Origin: Pseudomonas sp. SJZ079
GTDB taxonomy: Bacteria; Pseudomonadota; Gammaproteobacteria; Pseudomonadales; Pseudomonadaceae
NCBI RefSeq assembly: GCF_007993865.1
Contig: NZ_VIUH01000028.1
Location: forward strand, 1-55,866
Reading direction: 5' to 3'
Length of the DNA stretch: 55,866 bases
Positions 1 through 8,013 of the stretch are shown piece by piece. The stretch's first letter is position 1; each line of letters opens with the position of its first letter. The notes beneath the pieces are model-generated. The model did not search any database. It had not been told where the DNA came from and saw nothing but the letters and a program-made list of their open reading frames with translations. A program made the position numbers and the translations under genes.

Positions 1-2
1 TC

Positions 3-92
3 AAGGTGATCAAGCGTATGGCCTATGGCTTCAGGGACTCGGACTACTTCTTCCTGAAAATCAAGGCCGCCTTCCCCGGGAAAGCGCGATGA
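3..92 (+). CDS. ISL3-family transposase, C-terminal end only
   Basis: Frame 3 runs open from the window edge to a TGA at 90-92 and encodes about 29 residues, including VIKRMAYGFRDSDYFFLKI. A tail of the form 'KVIKRMAYG(F/Y)R' is typical of the C-terminus of ISL3-type (IS204/IS1001/IS1165) transposases, recognised from memory. The rest of the gene lies outside the window, so I cannot say whether the element is intact. It marks a mobile-element boundary just left of the accessory catabolic genes. Confidence 0.7.
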   Translation, partial: KVIKRMAYGFRDSDYFFLKIKAAFPGKAR

Positions 93-98
93 ACCATA

Positions 99-138
99 AA
101 AAAGCCCCCGACAGCTTCAGCTTCGAGGGACTTTTTTT
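99..138. terminator. bidirectional hairpin terminator
   Basis: An A-run followed by GCCCCCGA pairs imperfectly with TCGAGGGAC and a following T7 run. Read on the minus strand it ends in TTTTTT after the EamA gene, and read on the plus strand it ends in TTTTTTT after the transposase end. It may also include the terminal repeat of the insertion sequence. Confidence 0.55.
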
Positions 139-198
139 GTCTGGCGATTGCCCCCTGTCCTGACTGCGCCGTTGGGCGCAAACAGGCGAGACCGAGCA

Positions 199-1140
199 CT
201 AAAGGATGTCGTCTGGTTCCTCCGCCACAGGTACAGGCACCAGGCTCGGCTCCGGCAAGGTGCCGCCCTGGCGCGACAGGATGATCGCCGCAGTCACCAC
301 CAGCAGACCGCCGCCGAGCATGCCGGCGCTGATGTGCTCGCCGATCAGCAGTACAGCGATGGTCACCGCCACCACCGGCTCCAGGGTCGACAGGGTGGAG
401 GCTGCGGAGGAGCCGATCAGCGGCGAGCCGGCGAGAAAGGCGGCGACCGGCAGGATGGTGGCGAACAGCGCCAGGCCCAGGGTCGCCCACCAGGCCGGCG
501 CCCCGGACGGCAGGGTCGCGCCCGAGTAGAGCGCGGCTACGCAGAAGGTCAAGGCGCAGCCCATAAGCACCATGGCCGCCGAGGCCAGCGGCTGCTCGTG
601 ACGAATACTGTGGGTGCCGTAGACGATCGCCGACCCATAGCTCAGGGCGGAGAACAATGCCCAGAGCACCCCGCTCATCTCGCCATGCAGGCTCAGGCCG
701 GTGGCCAGCAGCACACCGCCCAGCGCCAGCACCAGGCTGATCAGCTTGAGGACACTGGTGCGCTCGCCCAGGTAGGCGATGGAGATCGCGGTGACGAAAG
801 CCGGGAAGGAGAACATCAGAATCACCGCCAGGCTCACCGAGGTGCTGCGGCTGGCGGTGTAGTAGCCCAGCGCCGCCAGGCCGTAGCCGACGCCCACCAA
901 GAGGTTCTGCCGGGCCAGGCGCCCTCGCGGCAGGCGTACCCCGCGCAGGCGCAGGAACAGCAGCAGGATCGCCGCGGCGATGGCGAAGCGCACCAGCAGC
1001 AGGCCCACCGGGTCGGCGCCGGCGGCATAGGCGTACTGGGCGAACAGCGGCTGCAGGCCGTAGCAGAAGGCCGACAGCAGCACGAGAATGAAGCCTCTGG
1101 CATAGCCACTGCCGAGTAGCGAGGTGGAAACAGCCTGCAT
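199..1140 (-). CDS. EamA/DMT-family membrane transporter
   Basis: This is a 313-residue, highly hydrophobic protein with about ten membrane segments arranged as two EamA repeats, the usual size for the drug/metabolite transporter superfamily. I start it at the ATG whose complement is at 1138-1140, because AAGGGAGAG lies just upstream. The open frame extends 46 codons further, but that extension runs into the oxygenase gene and lacks membrane character. The C-terminus ends in a short polar tail after the tenth segment. It lies downstream of the Rieske oxygenase on the same strand with a terminator-like hairpin between them, so it may be separately transcribed. Members move small metabolites or amino acids across the inner membrane. 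The position suggests uptake or efflux of the betaine-like substrate or an intermediate, which is inference. Confidence 0.88.
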   Translation of the reverse strand: MQAVSTSLLGSGYARGFILVLLSAFCYGLQPLFAQYAYAAGADPVGLLLVRFAIAAAILLLFLRLRGVRLPRGRLARQNLLVGVGYGLAALGYYTASRSTSVSLAVILMFSFPAFVTAISIAYLGERTSVLKLISLVLALGGVLLATGLSLHGEMSGVLWALFSALSYGSAIVYGTHSIRHEQPLASAAMVLMGCALTFCVAALYSGATLPSGAPAWWATLGLALFATILPVAAFLAGSPLIGSSAASTLSTLEPVVAVTIAVLLIGEHISAGMLGGGLLVVTAAIILSRQGGTLPEPSLVPVPVAEEPDDIL

Positions 1141-1175
1141 CACCGCTCTCCCTTTCCAGGAAACACCGTGGAAAA

Positions 1176-1212
1176 CCAAAAACCCCGCATGACCAGCAGT
1201 GGCCATACGGGG
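1176..1212 (-). terminator. terminator after the Rieske oxygenase gene
   Basis: On the minus strand CCCCGTATGGCC pairs with GGTCATGCGGGG across a six-base loop and is followed by TTTTTGG. The two non-Watson-Crick positions are G-U wobbles on the minus-strand RNA, so the hairpin is tighter in that direction. It separates the oxygenase from the EamA gene. Confidence 0.7.
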
Positions 1213-1238
1213 CGATTTTTCGACCACCAAACGCCACG

Positions 1239-2450
1239 CTAGTCGGCCAATTTGCGCGCCATGGTCGCGCAGTACCAATCATCGAACTGGCACACGCCGT
1301 TCTCGGCGATCGAGGAATAGGGGCCCGGCTGATAGGCCGGCGAGTTGACCCCGGCCTGGGTGCCTTCGACCAAGCGACGGTCCTGGTCGTTGGTGGCCAG
1401 CCAGACCCGGGTCAGGGTCTCCATGTCATAGTCGATGCCTTCCTGGGCATCTTTGGGCACCAGCCATTTGGTGGTCACCAGGGTTTCGTTCGGCCCCTGC
1501 GGCAGCACGCGGAAGCTCAGGGCGTGGTCGCCGAGGAAGTGGTTCCAGGTCGAGGGATAGTTGAAGTACAGCAGCGCGCCGATGTTCTCCACCCCGCTGG
1601 TATCCAGGCGCCGCGCCACCGCCGGTTTGCCGTTCATGGTGTAGCTGACAGCGCCGGACGACAGCGGAATCCGGGTCATGCGGAACTGACCGTCTTCGTC
1701 CATCACCAGACGGCTGGGCAGTCCGCCTGCTTCGCAGCGATCCCAGTGCTCGACCAGTTCAGGGTCCTCGGTACCGCCGACTCCGGCCACCGAGAGGTTC
1801 TCGACAAAGGAATTCATCAACTCGGGGTGGGTACCGTCGCAATGGAAGCATTCGCGGTTGTTCTCGAACACCAGCTTCCAGTTGCCCTTCTCCACCAGGT
1901 TGGACTCGAACGCCACCTTACAGTCATCGAGGTTGTGCGGAGCGATAAAGGGTGACACGGCGGCGCGGAACTTCTCGAAGTCCGGCGCCTGCTCGGCCAC
2001 GCAGACGTAGATATAGCTGTTGACCACCTCGCAGTGGGCCGCATTGAGGCCGTACTCGGCGGTATTGAAGTCCGGCCCCATGTTGCCGGCGAACAGCAGC
2101 TTGCCATCCAGGTCGAAGGTCCACTTGTGATAGGGGCAGACCAGCTTGGCGACCTTGCCGCTGGCCTCGCTGCAGACCTTGGAGCCGCGATGGCGGCAGG
2201 CGTTGTGCAAGGCGCGGATCTGTCCGTCGCCACCGCGCACTACTACTACCGGGTAGTCGCCGATCTGCAGGGTCAGGTACTGGCCCGGCCTCTCCAGTTC
2301 GAAGGTGTGCCCGGCGAAGATCCACTCCTTGTGCCAGATCTGCTCCAGGTCCTGACGATAGACCTCGAGGTCGCTGTACAAAGCCGTTGGCAGCGCATGA
2401 CGCGGCTTACGCAGCTGGATGAGTTCTGCAACCTTGGCTTTATTGTTCAC
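1239..2450 (-). CDS. Rieske non-haem iron oxygenase, quaternary-ammonium (GbcA/Stc2-like) group
   Basis: The 403-residue protein is a Rieske oxygenase catalytic subunit. The [2Fe-2S] ligands are C85, H87, C105 and H108 (CRH ... CPYH). The mononuclear iron site has the GbcA-like ENNRECFHCDGTH stretch, with H203 and H208 as ligands and an Asp in TNDQD (355-357) as the likely third ligand. The C-terminal VNSPAYQPGPYS stretch closely resembles glycine-betaine oxygenase GbcA. Related enzymes (GbcA, stachydrine demethylase Stc2, carnitine oxygenase CntA) attack methylated quaternary amines, usually removing methyl as formaldehyde. The protein is shorter than GbcA and sits with a DapA-family enzyme, so glycine betaine is not the likeliest substrate. 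The start is GTG, with GGAG about 13 bases upstream. The GbcB-like reductase at 8014 is the likely electron donor. Function of the family is sure; the substrate is inferred. Confidence 0.9.
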   Translation of the reverse strand: MNNKAKVAELIQLRKPRHALPTALYSDLEVYRQDLEQIWHKEWIFAGHTFELERPGQYLTLQIGDYPVVVVRGGDGQIRALHNACRHRGSKVCSEASGKVAKLVCPYHKWTFDLDGKLLFAGNMGPDFNTAEYGLNAAHCEVVNSYIYVCVAEQAPDFEKFRAAVSPFIAPHNLDDCKVAFESNLVEKGNWKLVFENNRECFHCDGTHPELMNSFVENLSVAGVGGTEDPELVEHWDRCEAGGLPSRLVMDEDGQFRMTRIPLSSGAVSYTMNGKPAVARRLDTSGVENIGALLYFNYPSTWNHFLGDHALSFRVLPQGPNETLVTTKWLVPKDAQEGIDYDMETLTRVWLATNDQDRRLVEGTQAGVNSPAYQPGPYSSIAENGVCQFDDWYCATMARKLAD

Positions 2451-2852
2451 TGTGTAGGCACTCCACGGTTAATCCAGGCGATCGACTAGTGGTCTGTACG
2501 GCTAGTTGGTTAACTCAAGTTCGGATGGCTGAGGTCCTGAGACAAGGCGCTGCGACGAGTCATAGCAGGCTATGGCGAGGAGCGGCAACGCAGTATCAGG
2601 GACTCAGACGCCGAAATTGACTAATTGAACCAGCCACACAGGCCACTCGGCTCTTTCCCGACTTCTAATGTCGGCGTCCTGTGCGTTAATAAATTTGGCT
2701 GCGGCAATCCAGGCTATTGCCTGGCGATGCTTTCGGATAATCTCCAGAACCAGCACCAGCTTGATCACCGCTATCACCACTGTCGAAAGTTTAGAGTGCG
2801 GGCTTATTTGGCAGAACCGACTTTTTATTCAGGATATTGAATACCTGCCGTT
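2451..2852. other. divergent intergenic region between oxygenase and lysR
   Basis: This 402-base gap must hold the divergent promoters of the oxygenase (leftward) and the LysR gene (rightward). It contains an inverted-repeat element at 2508-2631 and a perfect small palindrome, CCAGGC-TATT-GCCTGG, at 2709-2724. Short open frames exist here but show no recognisable protein. I could not place convincing -35/-10 boxes. Confidence 0.6.
2508..2631. repeat. imperfect inverted-repeat element, about 124 bp
   Basis: The left arm starts GGTTAACTCAAGTTCGG and the reverse complement of the right end starts GGTTCAATTAGTCAATTTCGG. Inner parts also pair (TCCTGAGAC and CATAGC-type blocks), so almost the whole element can fold on itself. 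It carries no coding potential and looks like a dispersed Pseudomonas non-autonomous repeat. Confidence 0.65.
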
Positions 2853-3803
2853 ATGGTTAAACACACCGAACCCGATCAGTCGCTGATCAAGATGCCGTCG
2901 CTACGCGCAGTCAAATCCTTTGTCGCGGCCGCTAAATACCAGAACTTCACTCGCGCCGCCGAGGCCCTGTGCGTGACCCAGGCGGCGATCAGCCGGCAGA
3001 TTCGCGAGCTGGAAACCTACCTCGGTGCCGAGCTGTTCACCCGCGCCGGCCGCGCCGTGGAGCTGACCGCCGCCGGTTCGATCTTCTACGATGCCGCGCA
3101 GCTGTCATTCGTCAACATTGCCCAGGCGGCCGAGCGCATCCGCAGCAACAACGCCGGCAAACGGGTACTGACCCTGTGCTGCTCACCGGCGTTTTCCGCG
3201 CTGTGGCTGGCCCATCGCCTGCCGAGCTTCTTCAGCAGCAACCCGGATATCGACCTCAACCTGATTACCACGCAGAACTTCCTGTCCATGGAGCCTGGCG
3301 TGCGCCCGGACATCTTCATCACCAAGATGGCCAAGATTCGTTCGGGTTACCGCAGCCTGCCGCTGTTCCACGACATCATCTACCCGGTGTGCACCCCGCA
3401 TTATCTCGAGCAGCACCCGGAGTTGCGCAGCCTCGAAGGCCTGCGCGACAGCGTACTGCTCAACCTCAGCCCCTATGGCCGCTCGCAGGTGGCCGAGCAT
3501 GTCGACTGGGGCGTGTGGCTGGCCTTTCATGACATCGATATCGAGACGCGCGCCCACGACAGCCCGCACTTCTTCAACGCCAACGACTACAACATGCTGG
3601 TGCAGATGGTGCTCAACCATCAGGGCGTGGCGCTTGGCTGGAACCACCTGGTCGGCCACCTGGTCGCCCAGGGCCTGCTGGTGCGGCCGGTTGAGCAGGA
3701 AGTGGTGCACAAGGAAAGCCTGCACTACCTGACCTTCAGCGAAGACAAGGAAGATGACGAGGCCTGCTGCCGACTGCGCGACTGGCTGATGCAACAGTTT
3801 TAA
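2853..3803 (+). CDS. LysR-family transcriptional regulator
   Basis: A 316-residue protein with an N-terminal winged helix-turn-helix (about residues 14-75: SLRAVKSFVAAAK ... AAISRQIRELE) and a C-terminal effector-binding domain of the LysR_substrate type (about 100-310). The arrangement resembles GcvA-type LysR proteins. It is divergent from the oxygenase and immediately upstream of the lyase-oxidase-dehydrogenase genes, the classical position for a pathway-specific activator responding to a pathway metabolite. The ATG at 2853 has no strong ribosome site; an in-frame ATG at 2892 would trim 13 residues and begin right at the DNA-binding domain, so the exact start is uncertain. Confidence 0.92.
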   Translation: MVKHTEPDQSLIKMPSLRAVKSFVAAAKYQNFTRAAEALCVTQAAISRQIRELETYLGAELFTRAGRAVELTAAGSIFYDAAQLSFVNIAQAAERIRSNNAGKRVLTLCCSPAFSALWLAHRLPSFFSSNPDIDLNLITTQNFLSMEPGVRPDIFITKMAKIRSGYRSLPLFHDIIYPVCTPHYLEQHPELRSLEGLRDSVLLNLSPYGRSQVAEHVDWGVWLAFHDIDIETRAHDSPHFFNANDYNMLVQMVLNHQGVALGWNHLVGHLVAQGLLVRPVEQEVVHKESLHYLTFSEDKEDDEACCRLRDWLMQQF

Positions 3804-3856
3804 CAGGCCGTTGAAAACTACCTACGTTGCCGATACGGCGTTAAAAACGGCCTGTT
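3802..3856. repeat. short palindromic repeat with AACAGGCCGTT ends
   Basis: AACAGGCCGTT (3802-3812) is exactly complementary to AACGGCCTGTT (3846-3856). It overlaps the lysR stop codon. Its ends match the tips of the longer element at 12477-12618, so it looks like a shortened family member. It may also help end lysR transcription. Confidence 0.65.
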
Positions 3857-3869
3857 AATTACCTGCAGT

Positions 3870-3900
3870 TATCAATAACCCCAACATCAGGTTATTGATA
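3870..3900. promoter_or_regulatory. perfect 11-bp inverted repeat, possible operator
   Basis: TATCAATAACC (3870-3880) and GGTTATTGATA (3890-3900) are perfect complements separated by nine bases. AT-rich dyads of this kind upstream of a regulated operon can be operators. Here it sits between the regulator and the pathway genes, although a terminator lies between it and them. A role in ending lysR transcription is the alternative. Confidence 0.4.
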
Positions 3901-3945
3901 TTACCCTCCCTCTTTCAGGGTCGTTAATCACACACCCCCTCATTT

Positions 3946-3972
3946 AAAAACCTGCCCCGTGCAGGTTTTTTT
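3946..3972 (+). terminator. intrinsic terminator downstream of lysR
   Basis: AAAACCTGC pairs with GCAGGTTTT around the loop CCCGT and is followed by more T residues. It is strong and nearly symmetric. It should separate lysR transcripts from the following operon. Confidence 0.8.
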
Positions 3973-4112
3973 ATGCCTGGAATTTGTCGCCGACCCATAA
4001 CCTTTGATTATGAATTGCCGCCCCTAAATGTTGCTTATTGCCACGACTAAAACGGCCGTAATCTTTTTCTCGAAATCACAACACATTCAATCTCTTCCAG
4101 TCAGGTGACCGC

Positions 4113-5003
4113 ATGAACTTCGATGGTGTTTGGACTCCGGTAGTAACGCCCTTCAACCAAGACGGCGCGATAGATTTCTCAGCCTTGAGCGCGGTGATCG
4201 ACAGCCTGATCGGTCACGGTGTACACGGCCTGATCATCGGCGGCACCACCGGCGAGTATTACGCCCTGAGCAATGCCGAACGTAAGCAGTTGTTCGACGT
4301 GGTCAGCGAACAGGCCAAGGGCCGCATCACCCTGATGGCCGGGATCAACGCCACCAGCACCGAAGAAAGCCTCGACCTGGGGCACTACGCCAAGGCCGCC
4401 GGTTTCGACGCCATCCTCCTGGCAGCCCCCTACTACTGCCAGCCGACCCAGGAAGAACTGCTGGCCCACGCCCTGTGCGTGGATGACGCCCTGGACATGC
4501 CGACCATGCTCTACAACTTCCCGGCACGCACCGGCACGCCGATGAGCTTCGAATTCATCGATGGCCTCAAGGGTCGGCCGAATTTCCAGGCGATCAAGGA
4601 GAGCACCGGCTCGGTCGAGCGCATGCACACCCTGACCCAGGACTACGCCGGCCAGCTGCAGGTCAGCTGCGGCATGGACGATCAGATTCTCGAGTTTTTC
4701 ACCTGGGGCGCACGTAGCTGGGTCGGCGGCGCCTCCAACTTCCTCGCCCCCGAGCACGTGGCCCTGTACCAGGCCTGCGTGGTCGAGCAGGACATGATCA
4801 AGGGCCGTGAACTGGCCCAGCGCCTGCTGCCGATGCTCAACCTGCTGGAGCAAGGCGGCAAGTTCTGCCAGTACATCAAGCAGGGCTGCGAATTTGCTGG
4901 CCTGCCCGTCGGCCAGACTCGCCGTCCATTACTGCCACTGAATGAGGCCGAAAAAGCCGCCTTCAAGCAGACCTATGAGCAGCTGATTGCCCACCGCAGT
5001 TAA
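4113..5003 (+). CDS. DapA/dihydrodipicolinate-synthase-family lyase or deaminase
   Basis: A 296-residue single-domain TIM-barrel enzyme of the N-acetylneuraminate lyase/DapA superfamily. The GGTTGE motif is at 43-48, the conserved Tyr is Y134 in LYNFPARTG, and the Schiff-base lysine is K162 in AIKEST. The cell already needs a biosynthetic dapA elsewhere, and this copy is followed at 28 bases by an FAD oxidase and then an aldehyde dehydrogenase, so it is more likely catabolic. Known catabolic relatives include the deaminase that turns pyrroline-4-hydroxy-2-carboxylate into 2-oxoglutarate semialdehyde in hydroxyproline breakdown, which fits the oxidase and dehydrogenase beside it. The ribosome site (AGGTGA) is modest. 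The family call is firm; the reaction is inferred. Confidence 0.88.
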   Translation: MNFDGVWTPVVTPFNQDGAIDFSALSAVIDSLIGHGVHGLIIGGTTGEYYALSNAERKQLFDVVSEQAKGRITLMAGINATSTEESLDLGHYAKAAGFDAILLAAPYYCQPTQEELLAHALCVDDALDMPTMLYNFPARTGTPMSFEFIDGLKGRPNFQAIKESTGSVERMHTLTQDYAGQLQVSCGMDDQILEFFTWGARSWVGGASNFLAPEHVALYQACVVEQDMIKGRELAQRLLPMLNLLEQGGKFCQYIKQGCEFAGLPVGQTRRPLLPLNEAEKAAFKQTYEQLIAHRS

Positions 5004-5031
5004 CCCTTCAGGCGTCTAGGAGGCATTCTCT

Positions 5032-6360
5032 ATGCAGCTGCACTGTAATTTCCTGCCCCAGGACGATGGGCACTGCGGTTGGTACGAGACCCTGCCGCCA
5101 GCGCCGCCAAGCACGCCGCTGCGCGGCACGGTGCAGGCCGACTGGGTGGTGCTCGGCGCCGGCTACGCCGGCCTGGCCGCCGCCCGCCGCCTGGCTGAGC
5201 TGCAACCGGACGCAAGCATTGCCCTGATCGATGCCAAGCGCGTCGGTTTTGGCGCGGCCGGGCGCAATTCCGGTTTCATGGTCGACCTGCCCCATGACCT
5301 GACCTCGCACAGCTACACCAGCAGCCAGGAGGCCGATCACAAGATCATCCGCCTCAGCCGCGGCGCCATCGACTACACCCGAGAGATCGTCCAGCGCCAC
5401 GGCATCCAGTGCGACTGGCGCGAACAAGGCAAGCTGCACGGTGCGGCCAACGAACGCGGCAGCCAGGCACTGACCGAGTTCGCCAAGGGCCTCAGCGCCC
5501 TGGGCGAACCCTACCGCCTGCTCGATGCCGGGCAGATGAAGGCCGTCACCGGTAGCGACTTCTACCAGGCCGGCCTGCATGCCCCTGGCGCCGTGCTGGT
5601 GCAACCGGCGGCGCTGTCGCGCGGCCTCGGCCAGAGCCTGCCGGCCAACGTGCGGTTGTTCGAAGAAAGCCCGGTGCTGGATATCAAAGTGGGCAAGCCC
5701 CACGTGCTGACCACCGCCCACGGTAGCATCACGGCGCCACGCATGGTGCTGGCCAACAACGCCTATGCCTCGAACTTCGGCCAACTCGGGCTCAAGGGTC
5801 GCCTGTTGCCGGTCTACACCTACGGCAGCATGACCCGCCAACTGACCCCCGAGGAGCTCGCGCGTCTCGGTGGCGAGGAAAGCTGGGGACTGATTCCGGC
5901 CGACCCGCTGGGTTCCACCGTGCGCCGGCTGGCCAATGGACGCATCTGCGTGCGCAACTCCTTCACCTACAACCCCGAGGTGCAGGCCTCGGCCAGCACG
6001 CTGCAACGGGTGCTCAGGGCCCATCGCAAGTCCTTCGAGCGGCGCTTCCCGATGCTCCCGGAGGTCGACTTCGAATACACCTGGGGCGGCGCCCTGTGCA
6101 TCTCGCGCAACAACGGCTCGCAATTCGGCGAGATCGCTCCCGGGGTGTTCAGCGCGGTGTGCTGCAACGGCCTGGGCCTGACCCGCAGCACCATCGCCGG
6201 CAAGTTGATCGCCGAGTACGCCCTGGGCGTGGACAGCGACCTGCTGGACATCATGCTGGAACAGCCAAAACCCTCACGCAATCCGCCCGAACCACTGCTG
6301 GGCCTCGGTGTGCGCTCGTCCATCGCCTGGAAAGAGTGGACCGCCGGCGTAGAACTCTGA
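5032..6360 (+). CDS. FAD-dependent amine/D-amino-acid (DAO-type) oxidoreductase
   Basis: A 442-residue flavoprotein of the DAO superfamily, closest in look to the gamma-glutamylputrescine oxidase PuuB group. A dinucleotide-binding GAGYAG motif lies at about residues 43-48, followed by the FAD contact AAGRNSGFM at about 74-82, and a C-terminal NGLGLTRSTIAGK stretch closes the FAD site. It would oxidise a primary or secondary amine or an imino acid, or remove an N-methyl group. The start is strongly supported by AGGAGG. It lies 28 bases after the DapA-like gene and 27 before the aldehyde dehydrogenase, so the three are one operon. The substrate should be the product of the Rieske oxygenase, which is inference. 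Confidence 0.88.
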   Translation: MQLHCNFLPQDDGHCGWYETLPPAPPSTPLRGTVQADWVVLGAGYAGLAAARRLAELQPDASIALIDAKRVGFGAAGRNSGFMVDLPHDLTSHSYTSSQEADHKIIRLSRGAIDYTREIVQRHGIQCDWREQGKLHGAANERGSQALTEFAKGLSALGEPYRLLDAGQMKAVTGSDFYQAGLHAPGAVLVQPAALSRGLGQSLPANVRLFEESPVLDIKVGKPHVLTTAHGSITAPRMVLANNAYASNFGQLGLKGRLLPVYTYGSMTRQLTPEELARLGGEESWGLIPADPLGSTVRRLANGRICVRNSFTYNPEVQASASTLQRVLRAHRKSFERRFPMLPEVDFEYTWGGALCISRNNGSQFGEIAPGVFSAVCCNGLGLTRSTIAGKLIAEYALGVDSDLLDIMLEQPKPSRNPPEPLLGLGVRSSIAWKEWTAGVEL

Positions 6361-6387
6361 AACTTTTCAACCTTCAGGAGAACCACA

Positions 6388-7890
6388 ATGACTGACGCCC
6401 TCACCCGCAGCGCTATCGACCAGCAGGTCGAGCGCCTGGAGTACCGCAACCAGGCCTTTATCAACGGCCGCTTCGTCGCCGCCCGCTCGGGCGCCACCTT
6501 CAGCACCCTGAATCCGGCCACCGGCCAGATACTGTGCGAAGTCGCCGCCTGCGACGCCGAGGATGTCGACCTGGCCGTGCAGGCCGCCCGCGCCGCCTTC
6601 GACGCCGGTGTCTGGTCCCAGTTGGCCCCGACCGAGCGCAAGGCGACGATGATCCGCTTCGCCGAGCTGATCGATGCCAATCGCCTGGAACTCTCGGTAT
6701 TGGAGTCCCTGGAAGCCGGCAAGCCGGTCGGCGAGTGCTACGCCATCGACATCCCCGACACCGCCAACACCATCCGCTGGCACGCCGAGGCCGGCGACAA
6801 GCTGTATGACGCCCTGTCGCCCTCCGCCCCCGGCAACATCGGCATGATCAAGCGCGAACCGATTGGCGTGGTCGGCGCCGTGCTGCCGTGGAACTTCCCC
6901 TGCATGATGGCCGGCTGGAAGCTGGGCCCGGCGCTGATCACCGGCAACAGCGTGATCCTCAAGCCGGCCGAGCTGACCTCCCTGGCCACCCTGCGCCTGG
7001 CCGAACTGGCCTTCGAGGCCGGCATTCCGGCTGGCGTGCTCAACGTGGTGCCGGGCCTGGGCCACAGCGCCGGCAAGGCCATCGGCCTGCACCCGGACAT
7101 CGACCTGACCGCCTTCACCGGCTCCACCGAGGTCGGCCGGCTGTTTCTCGAATACTCGGCCAAGAGCAACCTCAAGCGCGTGGTGCTGGAGTGCGGTGGC
7201 AAGAACCCGCAGGTGGTCATGGGCGATGCCGGCGACCTCCAGGCGGTGGCCAGCAACGTGCTCAGCGCGGCGTTCTGGAACATGGGCGAGAACTGCTCGG
7301 CCGGCTCGCGGCTGATCGTCCATCGTTCGCTCAAGGACGCGCTGCTCGAGGAAATGCTCAGCCAGCTCGCAGACTGGGCCACCGGCGACCCGCTGGACCC
7401 GAACGTGCGCCTCGGCGCGCTGATCGAGCAGGCGCACATGGAAAAAGTCCTGGGCCATATCGAGCAGGCCAAGGCCGAAGGCTGCAAGCTGATTACCGGC
7501 GGCGTGCGCCTGCATGCCGAGAGCGGCGGCTATTTCGTCGCGCCGACCATCTTCGACGCCAGCAGCAACAGCGCTTCGATAGCGCAGGATGAGATTTTCG
7601 GCCCGGTGCTGGCGGTGATCGTCTTCGACACCGAGGAAGAAGCCATCGCCATCGCCAACGACACCTGCTACGGCCTGGCCGCCTCGCTGTGGACCGCCAA
7701 TATCAACACGGCGCACCGCATGGCCGCGGCGATCCGCGCCGGCACAGTGTCGGTCAACTGCTTCTCCGAGGGCGACATCAGCACCCCGTTCGGCGGCTAC
7801 AAGCAGTCCGGCTTCGGCGGCCGCGACAAGTCGATCTACGCCCACGACCAGTACTGCGAGCTGAAGACCACCTGGATTCAGCTGTCCTAG
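6388..7890 (+). CDS. aldehyde dehydrogenase, PuuC-like
   Basis: A 500-residue NAD(P)-dependent aldehyde dehydrogenase. It shows the PWNFPCMM loop, the nucleotide-binding FTGSTEVG motif, the general base Glu in LECGGKNPQ and the catalytic Cys in GENCSAGS. Length and the N-terminal IDQQVERLEYRNQAFINGRF resemble PuuC-type gamma-glutamyl-aminobutyraldehyde or betaine-type dehydrogenases. CAGGAG lies before the ATG. In this operon it would oxidise the semialdehyde produced by the lyase or oxidase step (for example 2-oxoglutarate semialdehyde) and so feed the TCA cycle; the exact aldehyde is not readable from sequence. Confidence 0.92.
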   Translation: MTDALTRSAIDQQVERLEYRNQAFINGRFVAARSGATFSTLNPATGQILCEVAACDAEDVDLAVQAARAAFDAGVWSQLAPTERKATMIRFAELIDANRLELSVLESLEAGKPVGECYAIDIPDTANTIRWHAEAGDKLYDALSPSAPGNIGMIKREPIGVVGAVLPWNFPCMMAGWKLGPALITGNSVILKPAELTSLATLRLAELAFEAGIPAGVLNVVPGLGHSAGKAIGLHPDIDLTAFTGSTEVGRLFLEYSAKSNLKRVVLECGGKNPQVVMGDAGDLQAVASNVLSAAFWNMGENCSAGSRLIVHRSLKDALLEEMLSQLADWATGDPLDPNVRLGALIEQAHMEKVLGHIEQAKAEGCKLITGGVRLHAESGGYFVAPTIFDASSNSASIAQDEIFGPVLAVIVFDTEEEAIAIANDTCYGLAASLWTANINTAHRMAAAIRAGTVSVNCFSEGDISTPFGGYKQSGFGGRDKSIYAHDQYCELKTTWIQLS

Positions 7891-7956
7891 CAGGTCGTCA
7901 AACAGGGCAAGCGTAGCCCGGTCGCCGAACCGGCCGGAGCGCTGCATGATCAACCT

Positions 7957-7989
7957 AACCCCCTCCCCGCACCCAGCGGCGAGGGGGTT
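7957..7989. other. intercistronic hairpin
   Basis: AACCCCCTC (7957-7965) pairs perfectly with GAGGGGGTT (7981-7989) around a 15-base GC-rich loop. There is no T-run, so it is probably a processing or stability structure between the dehydrogenase and the reductase rather than a terminator. Confidence 0.45.
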
Positions 7990-8013
7990 CGACCCTATTG
8001 CCGAGAATCGCTC

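Larger units (their letters stand above)
3804..4112. other. lysR to lyase-gene intergenic region
   Basis: This 309-base AT-richer stretch holds the short palindromic repeat at 3802-3856, a perfect 11-base inverted repeat at 3870-3900, and a terminator at 3946-3972. About 140 bases remain before the downstream ATG for a separate promoter. No reading frame here looks real. Confidence 0.6.

Noticed and set aside
1239..2450. Calling the Rieske oxygenase glycine-betaine oxygenase GbcA
   Set aside because: The motifs are GbcA-like, but it is shorter, and it is linked to a DapA-type enzyme, an oxidase and an aldehyde dehydrogenase instead of the serine/sarcosine genes expected for glycine betaine use.
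2625..2886. Two short overlapping plus-strand frames before lysR
   Set aside because: They lie in a repeat-containing divergent promoter region, have no ribosome site and show no family resemblance.
4113..5003. Calling this gene biosynthetic dapA
   Set aside because: Catalytic Lys and Tyr are present, but the catabolic neighbours and regulator argue against lysine biosynthesis. Pseudomonas dapA usually lies elsewhere.
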